DNA of 64,000 nt from Adiantum capillus-veneris. Lineage: Eukaryota > Streptophyta > Polypodiopsida > Polypodiales > Pteridaceae. The notes under the pieces were generated by a model, which was not told where the DNA came from, searched no databases, and saw nothing but the letters and a program-made list of their open reading frames with translations. The position numbers and the translations under genes are program-made. The stretch spans positions 95,804,412 through 95,868,411 of the forward strand of contig CM043963.1 of NCBI GenBank assembly GCA_014529385.2, written 5' to 3'. Positions 35,248 to 47,916 of the stretch are shown here, in pieces. Numbering within the stretch: position 1 is the stretch's first letter; each line of letters begins with the position of its first letter.

Positions 35248-35580
35248 TCAAGGAATTCCAAGAATCATCATGTCATTCATGTGTTTATCTAATAAGCATA
35301 TAAATTGATGAGGACATGAACATCCATGTACTATCACATTCAAGTTGACTACTCCCAATGTTGGTGTTGGGTTCTTGTTGCATCCTTTGATAGTCACTAT
35401 TCCTGCTATCAATGCTTGACGGGTTGCTTTCTTGTACATGGAGTAACTGACTGCATTTACTCGAGCTCCTGTATCGACTAATGCATTCGTGCTATGATTG
35501 TTGAGCTGTACTTTGATACGCAGGTCCATTCCGTCTAACCATTCATCATTGTTGATATGGCATCTTTCGGCAATTCCCAT
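35248..35580 (-). mobile_element. Fossil retropepsin-like remnant
   Basis: The - strand translation contains NALVDTGARVNAVS followed later by MMILGIP, the active-site and C-terminal motifs of retroelement aspartic proteases. It lies directly beyond the integrase end of the larger Gypsy fossil, the wrong place for that element's own protease, so it probably derives from a second, adjoining element on the same strand. Incomplete. Confidence 0.55.
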
Positions 35581-35698
35581 TGTCGGTCCTCTATTTCAGA
35601 GTATTGATGGAAATCGGTATCTGTTGATTCTTGAGAGCAACTTTCCGTTTGAGTACCCAAAGCCGAGCTTCCTCTTGGGCTTCATCAATAACCTGCTG

Positions 35699-38600
35699 TC
35701 ATTTAATCATCCTTTGCTTGGCTGCATACATTCTTTCTAGCAATTCATTGGTTAGTGGAAAATTGTATTTCTTTAGACGACATCCACTAATCCAATTAGC
35801 CATTGGTTTACCATCTTGGGTGGACAACTTAACTGCTCCACTTGGAGATACATCTTCAATGATAAACGGTCCGTTTTCCTTTTTCTTAAACTTGGGAATG
35901 TGTTGCTTAACGGAATAGACTAAAACTAAGTTCCCTTTCTTGAAGATTTTTGTAATTAGATGGGAATCAAAAAACTGTTTTTGTTTCCACTTTTGTGCAT
36001 AGATGTGAGCTATGGCAATTCTTTGCTCATCTAGATTTTCTAAATCTTCTAGTCTTTCTGAAAAGTCATGTCTAGTCCATTCAAGGTCCTTAGCTACCCT
36101 TAGTGTCGGCAATAGAAATTCTATTGGGCAGTATGGCATCAAAACCATAAACAAGGTTAAAGGGTGTAGCATTTAAAGCTATTTTGAATGAAACTTGATA
36201 AGCCCATAGATCAGCATGGAGATTTATTTTCCAGTCTGCCCTTCCTGAACTAACCACTTTAGTCAATACCGAGCTAAGAATTTTCTTCGTATGCTCATCT
36301 TGTCCGTTTGCTTGTGGGTGATAGGGAGCTAATTTGCTATGGATGACCATAAATTCATTAAGCAAATACTTGATTACCTCATTGAGGAAATGAGTTCCCC
36401 TATCACTGACAATTTCTTTTGACAGTCCATATCTTGTGAACACATACTCATATAATAATGCGGCAGTGGTTCTGGAATCCTTCTTTTGAGTTGCTTTAGC
36501 CTCGGCCCACTTAGTCAGATAATCCGTAGCTACAACAATATATTGAGCTTGGGTTCTATAAGCAGGTGGTTGTATTGGCCCAACAAAGTCTATACCCCAT
36601 TTTGCGAAAGCTCTAGCTCCCATCATTGGTCTTAAGGGCATGCTATCTACTTGTGTTGGCATTTTTTCTCGTTAACAAGCATCACACCTTCAAACATATT
36701 ATTTGGCATCTGCAAAAAATGTTGGCCACCATATGCCTGCCATTAAAATTGCTCTTGCGGTGGTCTCACGAGAAAAGTAACCTCCAGCTAATCCAACATG
36801 TACTTGTTCTATAATTGGAATATACTCGTCTTCATTTGCACAAAGACGTAAATGTTGATCCTTAACTCTCCGATACAATTGGTTTCCAATAAGAGCATAG
36901 TCTCTTGCTTCAGTTTCAATTGCTATTTGATGGCATTTATTCATATCCTCAGAAAATGTTCGGCTTGATAAGTAAGTAACTAGATAGTTACTCCACTTAG
37001 GAACATGTGACATTTGGAGTAATGTTATGTGAGGTATGGGTGTCTGTTTTTGACATTGAGGACAATCCTTTACAAAAGAGCAAACATCACTCCTCATAGT
37101 CGGCCAAAATACTCCAAGTCTCAAAATTCGACGCATAGTTTGGTCTTCCGCAAAGTGAAGTCCTACTATGGTAATATGTGCTTAACTTAGATACTAGTTT
37201 TTCTCTTCAGGATTAATGCATAAGAGAAATATTCCATCTCGATTTTTTTTGTATAGCCTACCAGCTAGTAATTGATACATAGCCTCGATTAATCCAATTG
37301 TAATAGGAAGTGGTATTTGTGAATCCACTTGAGCTATTGTCATCAATGATACCATGTTTTCCGACCATCCAGGTATCATTTTTATGGAGAACAAATAGAC
37401 ATCTGGTAGATCATCGTCTACCCCTTTAAGCGATTCTCCTAAAACAATCCTTGACAAATGATCTACTCTTTGATGTGTAGTGTCCTTTTTAACAACCACA
37501 GTGAAATCAAATTCCAGAAGAATGATGAACCATCTCACTATTCTTACTGTGCTGCATGGCTTGTTGACCAAGTATAACAAATCTTGGTGGTCCACAAAGA
37601 ACACAAACTTGTTGGCTAATAGGTAATGTCTATACTTTTTAACGGCATAGATCATTCCTAATCCTTCCCTTTGTGTGGTAGTGTAACTCTTTTCTGCCAT
37701 GTTCAACTGTCGGCTAGGATAAGAAATAGGAAAATCGATTTTCCCGTCTCGTGGTTGAGCTAGTATACAACCTATGGCAAAATTGGAAGCATCTACATGT
37801 ATGTGGAATATCTTATTCCAATCTGGTGCTTTCAATATTGGAGCTGAGGTGAGAGCTTGGAGCTTCATGAAGGATGCTTCACATGCCTCGGTCCACTCAA
37901 AGTGTGTAATCAAGCTATACATGGGTTTTGCAATTATAGCGTACATGTAAATGAACCGTTTGTAATATCCACAATGCCCCATGAAGGCTTGAACCACATT
38001 GACTGTTGTTGGTCTAGGCAAATCAACAATTACATGAATTTTTTCAATATTAGTAGCTATGTTATTTTTAGACGCTATATGTTCCTTGTCTACCTATGAA
38101 TGTGCACTTTTCAGGATTTAAGCAAATCCTATAAAGTCTACATTTCTCAAATACCTTTTTGAGGTATTCAAAATGATCAGTCCGGATTGATGAATGTACG
38201 CATAGATCATCCATATACACTTCCAAGTATTTCCTAAGATATTCTTTAAAAGCATGGTTCATCAATCTTTGAAAGGTGGCAGGAGCATTAGTTAACCCAA
38301 AGGGCATAACCCAATAGGAACAAATACCCCATTCCGTTTGAAAAGTAGTTTTATGATGATCTTTTGGGTCAAAAAAAAGTTGATTGTATCCCGAAAAGCC
38401 ATTTAAGAAGCTGTAAGCTTCTTTTCCTGCAATCGTTCTAACACATGCTCAGTGATTGGAAGAGGAAAGTTGTCACTAATGGTAGCTACATTCACTTTTT
38501 TGAGGTTGACACACACTCGTAATTTTCCATTCTTCTTGGGTACTACCACAATTGGAGGCACCCAATTTGTGTGTTCTTTCGTAAATTCATTCGGCTTTCT

Positions 38601-41600
38601 TTAGTTTTTCAATCTCTTCTTTGATCTTTCTAGCAAATGTTTCATTATATGTGTATGTCCTTTGTCTACTTGGTTTCGCATCATCTCTCATGGGTATGGT
38701 ATGTTGACAGATTTTTGGATCAACACCCTTGAGATCCTTATAAGGCTAAGCAAAAATATCGCAGTATTCTTTTAGTAAGCTTAACAAAAGCTCTTCTTCT
38801 TCTTCTGGTAGGTCACTTGCAATGTAGGCAGGCCTAAGCTCTTCTTCTGGTTCAGCCAGATCTATCTTTTTTGCGTTTTCAGGCCCTTTGTAGGACTCGC
38901 CTTGTTTTCGTAACTCCCTAACAAGTTGTTCAACTATGATTTTTCGATCTTGGAGAGTATATTTTTTGTAATGGGATGGAACACTCATTACATCTTTACC
39001 ATCCTCTTCTGTGGTTTCCATTTTGGTTGTGTATATCTCCTTTAGAACGTTTTTCAACTCTTGATATTTCTTTTTCCGCTCAATTCGTGTCATGGTTGGC
39101 TCCTTGTTCTGTTTGTTTGGCTTTGTTTGAGTATCCTTCCTTGTTTTCTCAATGTTCTCGACATTTCTGGATTTTCTTTTGAAGGATATCTGCCAGTGAT
39201 TTTGTCATTGACACAATCATGTGCATCTATCTGCATCAAGAATTATGCTCTACTGGAGACTGATGGCATAGGTCTTATTTTCACGTTTCTGGTGTCTTTT
39301 TTTTGTCTATATCATTTTTGTCTTCTCAATTTCTGGTTCGGAAAGTCAAAAAGAAAATTCCTCCCCTCCTTTCAAAAGTAGCTTAGCTCTCACATGTTCT
39401 TTTTGTGACCCCGAATCTTCTGAGGTAGCTGAGTGTCCATCTAACTCATCGGTTGCATCGTAGTAGAGGTCTGAAAAGACTTGTTGAGCTTTCATCAAGT
39501 CCTTGGGTTCCTCAATTTCATCTTCAATGTGAAGGGTTGAAATCATTTGGATGGGAATTATGTCGTAGCCATCCTCATTGCAAAATTGAGTGGGCATAGA
39601 CGTATTCACACATACATCCATTGTCGCTAAAATTTGATTCCACTCAAATGGCTCAAACAAATGTTTTGGAAAGGGGTCAGGTACATAGGATTCGTTTGTG
39701 CAATCCCTTTCTAAGGTACGTTCTTCTCTTTTTAAGCTCCCATTTTCTGAAGCTCCGCACATCCAAGTAGGAGTATCTTTGTTTAACCAAGAAGGAATCT
39801 TAGTTTCAATCGAAGAAACTGAATAGAACTCTTGTATGGGTGTTTTCAAGACATCTCTATAAGTGTGATCTTTTAAATTAACTCTTGTTATAGATCCCAC
39901 TTGCTTCAAGTACAGATAGTTCTTTTCCCAATCTTGGATAAGTTGTACCTTTCGCATGAAAGGTCTTCCCAATATGATTTCGTAATTGAGTTTCTTCCCA
40001 AAGTCTACTATGGCAAAAGTGTGTTGATATTCAATCACACAGGAATTAACTATCACCTTTTCTAGCAGTCCTAAGGGTCTTTCAATATGTCCGTCTACCA
40101 ATTGCAATTTCATTCGAGTTTGTCTAATGGCTGGTTGTCCCCACATTCCCATACTGTTTTTGTGGCTATGGCTATGCCTACTCCACTATCTAGTATTGCC
40201 ATGGTTTCAATGTCATTATATTTCACTGGAAGGGTGGTGTTTCCTTCTTCCCCTTCATAGTATTCTCTGACTTTGTTCATTGGAACAGATCGAATCTCTT
40301 TGTTATCCATTTCGTGTTTCAATCTTTCCAAATTTTTTACGATGAGCTCCGTTATCCCTACCTTCTCTAGGGTTTTATGTAGATCATTCCATAAATATGG
40401 TCTGATTTTTAATTGTTCTCCCAAAGTAAGAGTGCATTGGATGGATGTAGACATGATTGAATGAATATTGTCTACTTCTAGGATCTGTTCCGCTCTTTTT
40501 ACTTGAGTGGTCTTACACACTATGGATTCATCTTCGTTGTTTCCCAAGTAAGAGGGTAATGTTTTCAAGGTCAATGGTTTAGACATTCCTGAAGCTTCAA
40601 ATCCACAATCCCCGTTCAAGGATTGTACATCCATGTCCATATCAGGAGGTAGGTTGTCCAACCAAACTTCCTCTATAGGAGCTGACTTTAGAGTTAGGCT
40701 CCCATCATTGATCTCTAGAACTTTTTCCCATAAGTGTCCTGGCCAGTCTTCCTCCACGAATGGAATTCCGTCAAAGGCATCTTTACTGTCCGGCACTCTA
40801 AGTTCTCGCTCTTTTGGTTCAATGTGGGGTTCTACCACCACTTTGGATTTTTCTTTTGTATCTCTTACCACAAGCTCCTCAGGGTTTGCCATACATTTGA
40901 TCTTGGGTTTTTGTTTTTCCAGCATTTCTTGCGTGATTTTTACCAAATTTTGATAAGCTTCAATCTTAACTGCTTCTATGTATGGAGAAGGATAGTTTTT
41001 CCATTTATTTTCCATGTTTTGGCCTGCTTTAAGTCTTGCTTGGTAGGCTTCCAAGGCTGCATTAATAGGTTCAAAAATTTTATCAACCAAAATTGATCCT
41101 CCAGATTTCACAGTTGTTTCTTTGATTTCACTTTCAGGTTCTTTCACCTTTTCTTGGAATAGTTTTTTTGCTTTCTCCTCGATTTCAGCTCGTTGTTTCT
41201 GTTTTCTCAATTCATACCTTCTGCTTCTTCTTCTTTTGATCTTTTGAGAGGCAGATTTTGTGTTCTTCGAATCATCAAAGGAGTTATGTTTCTTTTTCTT
41301 AGACTGAGCTTTAGTGATTACCTTGACTGGAACAATGGGTTCACTCTCAGATGAGCTACTAGATATCACTTGGACTACATTTACTACTGTTTTTTTCTTC
41401 TTTAAAGGATTTTTGGGACAATCCTCTGGGAAGTGTCCTCCCTTTTTGCAACATTGTATGCAATAAGCTTCAATTGGCTTGAGGTTCTTGTTAGGCTCTG
41501 GACATTCATTTTTCCAATGATCATCTGCACCACAGTTGTGACAGTTTCTCGTTCTTGGCTTAATCATGGGTCTTACCATAGGAGGTCTAACACCTTGATT

Positions 41601-43053
41601 AGCTACATAATACATTGCTGCAAGCTCTAGTGGAGCATAAGTCACAAGTTATTCCATTGGTGGTGGATGTGAATTATACCAATCTCCTTCTACCATTATT
41701 GTAGATGGACTAGACTCAACATAGGGTGTAACCGGCACTAGTGCTTGTTCATCTATGACTCCTTCTTAATGCATGTACTTTATAGGCACTGCATTTTGTC
41801 CTGGATACGGAGGTTGTTGACCCAACACAGGTTGAGGTCTTTCCATACCCATCGGTGGTCTTTGAGCTTGGGCCATATTAGGCTGATATCTGTACATGGG
41901 TTGTCCTTGTGGTCTCATGGGCACGTACTGAACATTTCCATCATACTTTGGTCGAAAATAGCACTTATTGGTGTCATGGTTGGTCCATTTACCCTTGACT
42001 TCACACCATTTCTGTGGGCCTTGGTCCCCTCATAGGTGCTTTCTACATGTTATTCATCATGTCATTCATCCTTTTAAGCATGTCTCTATGGTTGAAAGTG
42101 GTGTTACAACAGCCGTTCCCACTTGTGATGGTTTAGTGGATGTTGTTTTCTCACTTTGATTATTCTTAGGAATATCTTCTTTGTTGAAAATATCACAATT
42201 GTCTCCTAAGTCAATAGCATCAGACACACATGCTTCTAGGGTTGTATGCTTCTTGCTATACAGTATGGCATGAAGTTCTTTGTTTAGCAGTCCCTCTAGA
42301 AACAATGATACTAGTCGTTCTTCTGCAGGTATCTCTAGCTCTAGGCATCTAGCAATGTATTGTTTCATTTGAGTTGCACAATCCGTAATAGACTCACCTT
42401 GTTTCTGTTTGAAGCTATAGATTTGAGCTACCGTATTGTGTTTGATATCCGTTTTGGAACAAGCAACTACAAATCCTTGAGCTAATGTGTTCAAGTCCAT
42501 GATTAACCTTGGTGGAATGTTTTGGAACCATGTCAATGCTTTTCCTTCTAATGTCATTCCAAACCCCTCGAATTGAGTATGAAAATCGAATATACGTTCT
42601 GCTCTTAGCACTTGCTAAGTAGTCGTATAGATCCCCTGATCCACTGTATTTTCTGACCCATTTCTGAAAATCAGTTGGTTTGACGCGTCTATTTGGTTCA
42701 ACTCCCAGTCTCCTGGCAGTTGGTCATGTTCCGAGTCCTTCAAACCAAACTGTTGGAAATAGTGACTCATGTAGCCCTGGACTGGCCTTAGTGTCACCCA
42801 GTTTTTTGCATGATGAGGTGGTTTCTAGTTTCTTAACATTACTCTCAAATGATCTCTCATGGTGTTCATCTCTTGGAATTTTTTCTGGTCCTTGTCCCAA
42901 TATCCAATCCCTTATGGAATACCCTTGGTATTTGGTTTGTTCTACCTCCTTAGTAGTCATCATAACAAAGTTGTTGTTATAACAATCCCTAAACAGGTAG
43001 GTTGGTAGGTATGTTGATCCCTTCTTTGATCTTGAAGATATAGATGATCTCAT
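35699..43053 (-). mobile_element. Fossil Ty3/Gypsy retrotransposon, internal region
   Basis: Nearly complete internal region in - orientation, parts in Gypsy order. Gag is at about 42.07-43.05 kb (TLEGKALTWFQNIPP and a retrotransposon gag-like core). Two zinc-knuckle motifs and a long Lys/Glu-rich stretch lead into an aspartic-protease-like part (39.35-41.65 kb). Reverse transcriptase is at about 38.07-39.09 kb (MPFGLTNAPATFQRLM), RNase H at about 37.19-38.02 kb (HVDASNFAIGCILAQ) and integrase at about 35.70-37.14 kb with GIDFVGP and YHPQANGQ. RT-RH-INT order places it in Ty3/Gypsy (Metaviridae). Flanking LTRs were not recognised: the gag end meets the satellite array within about 100 bp. It is broken, by my reading in about six to ten places, and moderately old. 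Confidence 0.88.
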
Positions 43054-43205
43054 GGCCGTCAGTTATCCTGATTTGGCATGAGAAATCCACAGAAGATCTT
43101 TTACGTTTCTATCCTCCCAACAATAGACTCCGATCCTAGGATTATCCGTACTAGAGTGGCACAATCACCAAATTTTGGCGATTATGCCCTTGGCAAGCCC
43201 AAAGC

Positions 43206-45590
43206 CAAAACAAATTGGTGATTGTGCCACCTTAGACCGAAAAGACGGCAACCGATGGCCATGCAACTTTGCAAGAATGGGGGAATGCCACTATTCTACA
43301 CCCTTGCAAGGTTTCATTGGCATCACAATCCGTCTCGACGGTGTGAGACGGCACAGTCACCAACTTTTGACAATTGGGCCTTTGGCGGGCCCAAAGCCAA
43401 AAAATTGATGATTGTGCCACCTTGGACCGACGAGACGTCAATAAACTTTGAAGGGGCTTAAGAAGCTTACTAATCCCCATCCCTACAAAGTTTCATGGGC
43501 ATCATAATCCGTATCAACGATCTAGGGTGGCACAATTGCTAACTTTTGGCGATTGGCCATTTAGGAAGCTTAAAGCCAAAAAATTGGCGATTGTGATGTT
43601 CTAGACCGATGTGACGGCAATAGATGGCCATGAAACTTTGTAGAAGTGCAAGAAGCACACTAATCCCCACCACTACAAAGTCTCATTAGCATCCCAATCG
43701 GTCTCAATGGTCATTCTGGCGATTGGGCCCTTACAAGGGTCCAAAGAAAAAAAATTGGCGATTGTGTTATCTTGGATCGATAAGACAGAAACAGATGGCC
43801 ATGAAACTTTTTAGGGATGGGAAAATCACATTAATCTGTGACCCTGCAAAGTTTCATAAGTATCGCAATTCGTCTAGACATTCTAGGACGGCACAATTGC
43901 CAACTTTTGCCAAAAGCCAAAAAAATTGACGATTATTTCACCTTGGACCAACGGGACAAGGTACAATGGCCATAAAACTTTGCAAGTCTAGGGAAAGCAC
44001 ACTAATCCCCACCCCTGCAAAGTTTCATGGGCATTGAATCTGTAGCGACAGTCTAGGAACGCACAATCACCAATTTCTGGCGATTGGGCCTTTGGCTAGG
44101 CCAAAGCCAAAACAAAATGGTGATTGTACCATCCTAGAACGATGGGACTCGAGAAAATAGCCATGAAACTTTTCATGAGTGGGGGAGGCACACTAGTCTC
44201 CACCCTTGCAAAGTTTCATGGGCATCCAAATCGATCACGCCAGTCTAGGACAACACAATTTCCATTTTTTGGCGAATAGGCCTTTGGCGAGTCCAAATCC
44301 AAAAAATTGGTGAATCTGCCACCTTGGACTGATGAGACAACAACGAATGGCCTTAAAATATTCCAAAGGAACAAGAAGAAGACTATTTCCTACCTTGCAA
44401 AGTTTTATGGGCATCGCAATCCTTCTCGACATTCTAGGGCGGCACAATTGCCAAATTTTAAGGATTGGGCCCTTCCAAGGGTCCAAAGCCAAAAGCATAG
44501 CAATTGTGTGACCCCGCGTCGATGAGCAGGGAGCGGATGGACATGAAACTTGTAGAGGTAGGTGAATCACAATAATACCGCCCCTCCAAAGTTGCATGTG
44601 CATCCCAATCTCTCTCGATGGTCTCGGGTGTCACAATTGGCGATTGGACCCGTGGCAAGCCCAAAGCCAAAAAAATTGAAGATTGTACCACTCTGGACTG
44701 ACGAGACGACAATGGATGGCCATGAAACTTTGCAGGGGTGAGAGAAGCATAATAATATCTACTCTTGCAAAGTTTCATGGGCATCCCAATCTGTCTCGAC
44801 GGACGAGGATGGAACAATAGCCAAATTTTTATCATTGAGCCTTTGGTGAGCCCAAAGCCAAAAACTTGGCAATTGTGCCACCTTGGATCAACGAGATATG
44901 ATCGAATGGCCATCAAACTTTATAGGGAAGGGAAAGCATATTTTTTTCACCCCTTCAAAGTTGCATGGGCATCCCAATCTGTCTCGACGGTCTAGGGTGG
45001 CACAATTGGCAATTGGGCCCTTCGCAAGCTTAAAGCCAAAAAAATTGGCGATTGTGCCACCCTAGACCAATGAGATGGCAAATGATGGCCATGAAACTTT
45101 GCAAGGATGAGGAAATTACACTAATCTCTATCCCTTCAAAGTTTCATGGTCATCCCAATTCGTCTCAACAGTGAAGGACGACACAATCGCCAAATTTTTG
45201 ACGATTAGGTCCTTGCAAGGGTCCTTAGCAAAAAAATTAAAAATTGTGTCACCTTGTACCAATGAGGTGGCAAAGGATGGTCACAAAACTTTTCAAATGA
45301 GGGTGAAGCACACTAATCCTTTCCCCTACAAAGTTTCACAGATATCGCAATCTATCTCGACGATCTAGGGTGGCACAATCGCCAACTTCTGGCCATTCGG
45401 CCTTTGACGACTCAAAGCTTTTTAAAAAATGGCAATTTTGCCACCCTGGATAGATGAGAGGAGAGAGGATGGCCATAAAACATTGCAAGGGCACAAAAAA
45501 AAAACTTATCCCTGCCCCTGTAAAGTTTCATGGCCATCGTAATCAATCTCGATGGTCTAGGCACCACAACGCCAACTTTTGGTGATTGGG
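43206..45590. repeat. Satellite higher-order repeat, block A
   Basis: Thirteen consecutive monomer variants that recur in the same order at 54.31-56.64 kb. Marker strings include GATTGGCCATTTAGGAAG (unit 1), TCTCATTAGCATCCCAATC (unit 2), GGGCATTGAATC (unit 4), GGCACACTAGTC with GGCATCCAAATC (unit 5), GGCCTTAAAATA (unit 6), GTGAAGGACGACACAATC (unit 10) and TTTCACAGATATC (unit 11). Confidence 0.8.
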
Positions 45591-45599
45591 TCTTTGGCA

Positions 45600-47476
45600 A
45601 GCCCAAAGCCAAAAAATTGGCGATTGTGCCACCCTAGACCAACGTGACGACAATGGATGTCCATGGAACTTTGCTAGGAAGGGGGAAGCCCACTATATCC
45701 CACCTTTGCAAAGTACCATGGGCATCGTAATCCATCTTGATGGTCTAGGGAAACACGATTGCCAATTTTTTGCGATTGTACCCTTTGTGAGTCCAAAGCC
45801 AAAAAATTGGTGATTGTGCCACCTTGGACCAACGAGACAGCAACAAATTTCCATGAAAGTTTTTAGGGGTGGGAGAAGCCTACTATTACCAACACCTACA
45901 AAGTTTCATGAGCATCACAATCTGTCTCGATGGCCTAGGGATTGGACATTTTGGAACCCAAAAGCCAAAAAATTCACGATTGTGACGTCCTGGACCAACA
46001 AGATGGCAATGGATGGCCATAAAACTTTGCAGGGGTGTAAGAATCTCACTAATCCCCACCCCAACAAAGTCTCATTAGCATCCCAATCCTTCTCGACAGT
46101 CTAGGGTGACACAATTGCCAAATTTTGGCAATTCGTCTCTTCCAAGGGTCCAAAGCAAACAAATTGGCGATTGTGACCGATAAGACAAGAACGGATGGCC
46201 ATGAAACTTTTTAGGGATGGGGGAAACACATTAATGTGTGACCTTGCAAAGTTTCATGGGCATCGCAATCCGTCTCAAATTTTAGGGCGGCACAATTGCC
46301 AACTTTTGCCCATTAGGCCTTTGACGAGCCCAAAGCCAAAAAATTGATGATTATTCCACCTTGGACCAATGATACGAGATACAATGTCCATAGAACTTTG
46401 CAGGGCTAGGGAAAGCACACTAATCCCCACCCTTGTAAAGTTTCATGGACATTGAACCCGTCTCTGGTCTAGGACCACACAATGCCATGTTTTGGCGATT
46501 GGGCCTTTCACAAGGCCAAAGCCAAAAAAAATTGGTGATTGTGCCATCCTAGAGCAATGGGACGAGTGCTGATGGCCATGAAAATTTATGTGAGTGGGGG
46601 AGGCACACTAGTCCCTGCCCCTGCAAAGTTTCATAGGCATCCAAATCCGTCACGATGGTCTAAGACGGCACAATTGCCAATTTTAAACGATTAGGCCTTT
46701 GGCGAGCCCTTGGGGAGCTTAAAGCCAAAAAATTGGCGGTTGTGCTACCCTAAACCGATGAGATGGCAAAGGATGGCCATGAAACTTTGCAGGAGTGGGG
46801 AAAGCACACTAATCTCCATCCCTTCAAAGTTTCACGGTCATCCCAATTTGTCTCGACAGTGAAGGACGACACAATCACCAAATTTTCAACGATTGGGTCC
46901 TTGCAAGGGTCCAAAGGAAAAAATGAAGATTGTGTCACCTTGGACCAATGAGACGGCAATGGATAGCCATGAAACTTTGCAAATGTGGGTGAAACACACT
47001 AATCCTTGCCCTTTCAAAGTCTCACATGTATCACAATCCGTCTCGACGATCCAGGGTGTCACACTTGCCAACTTTTGGCCATTCGGCGAGCCCAAAGCTA
47101 AAAAACTTTGCGATTTTTCCACTTTGAATCGAGGAGAGGAGAGAGGATGGGCATAAAAAATTGCAAGGGTACTAAAAGAAAACTAACCCTTGCCCCTCCA
47201 AAGTTTCATGGGCATCGAAATTAGTCTCGACAGTCTAGGGCACCACAATCGCTACCTTTTGGCGATTGGGCCTTTGGCAAGCCCAAAGCCAAAAAATTGG
47301 CAATTGTGCCACCGTAGACCGACAATAGGGAACGGAGTCCATGAAATTTTACAGGGGAAGCTAAAGCATACTAGTCCTACCCTGCAATGTTTCATGGGCA
47401 TCATAATCCATCTTGACGGTCTAGAGCGGCACAATTGCCAAATTTTGGCGATTATGCCATTTGCGAACCCAAAGCC
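45600..47476. repeat. Satellite higher-order repeat, block B (shortened)
   Basis: Follows the same unit order as block A: units 2, 3, 4 and 5 at about 45.98, 46.16, 46.35 and 46.54 kb, then directly units 10, 11 and 12 at about 46.74, 46.93 and 47.11 kb. Units 6-9 are missing. At the junction (about 46.70 kb) both the unit-5 and the unit-9/10 spacer strings occur together (GGCGAGCCCTTGGGGAGC), as unequal exchange would leave. Confidence 0.75.
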
Positions 47477-47495
47477 AAAAACAATGGTGATTGTG
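47477..47495. repeat. LINE target-site duplication, left copy
   Basis: Nineteen bases of satellite (starting AAAAACAATGG) repeated exactly at 54309-54327. Satellite homology stops here at GATTGTG and resumes with GATTGTGCCACC on the far side of the LINE. Confidence 0.93.
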
Positions 47496-47761
47496 TATCT
47501 CTTCTGAAATTTGTGGATGACAGGACGGCCCGCTACTGCTGCTCACCCCCCCCCCCCCTTTGCTGTTGCGCCATCGCTCTCCTCCCCCCTCCCCTCCCTC
47601 CCCCCGCTGCCCCCCCCTATCTGCGCGCGCTGCCCCATTAGCTGCCGCAGCCCGCTGCCCTCCTCTCGCTCTGCCTTCCCCGCTCCATCCCCCCCGCTCG
47701 CTGCTGCTTGTGCACCCGCACATTGCACGGCTGCCCTCTTCGCCCTCACTGTCTCCTCATC

Positions 47762-47808
<47 letters not shown>

Positions 47809-47916
47809 ACCCTCTGCCCTGAATCGGCAGCACTTTCTCTTCGGAAAAGTGCCTGGCTGACTTGTTTGCACGTTTCTTCTTCGCCTCCCGCTTCTTCGAC
47901 TCAGCAGTAGACACAG
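47496..47916 (+). promoter_or_regulatory. LINE 5' leader, C-rich
   Basis: Extremely pyrimidine-rich leader with a C13 run at 47546-47558 and a C45 run at 47763-47807. Many LINEs carry an internal promoter here; that this one does is inferred only from position. The complementary strand is G-rich and could form quadruplexes. Confidence 0.5.
47763..47807. repeat. Poly-C tract of 45 bases
   Basis: Forty-five consecutive C. Such tracts are poorly resolved by sequencing, so the length is uncertain. Confidence 0.9.

Larger units (their letters stand above)
43150..47495. repeat. Palindromic satellite array, left part
   Basis: About 24 tandem monomers of roughly 170-190 bp (spacing of the CACTAAT centre measured at 171, 171, 191, 188, 191, 180, 184 and 185 bp between 43.66 and 45.12 kb). 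A typical monomer reads GGCGATTGTGCCACC, CTAGACCGACGAGACGG, ATGGCCATGAAACTTTGCA, then the complements of these in reverse order: TGCAAAGTTTCATGGGCAT, CCGTCTCGACGGTCTAGGG and GGCACAATTGCCAA. A second dyad follows, TTTTGGCGATTGGGCCTTT then GGCGAGCCCAAAGCC. Every base of the consensus therefore lies in an inverted repeat. Monomers differ by scattered substitutions and small indels. Many short open frames occur but none is conserved between monomers. Confidence 0.95.

Noticed and set aside
43175-47122. Many 60-150-codon open frames on both strands of the satellite
   Set aside because: Frames are not conserved between monomers, shift with monomer length, and occur equally on both strands, as expected for a self-complementary repeat.
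43150-47476. CRISPR-like array
   Set aside because: The units are continuous palindromic monomers without short identical repeats separated by unique spacers, and the context is eukaryotic.
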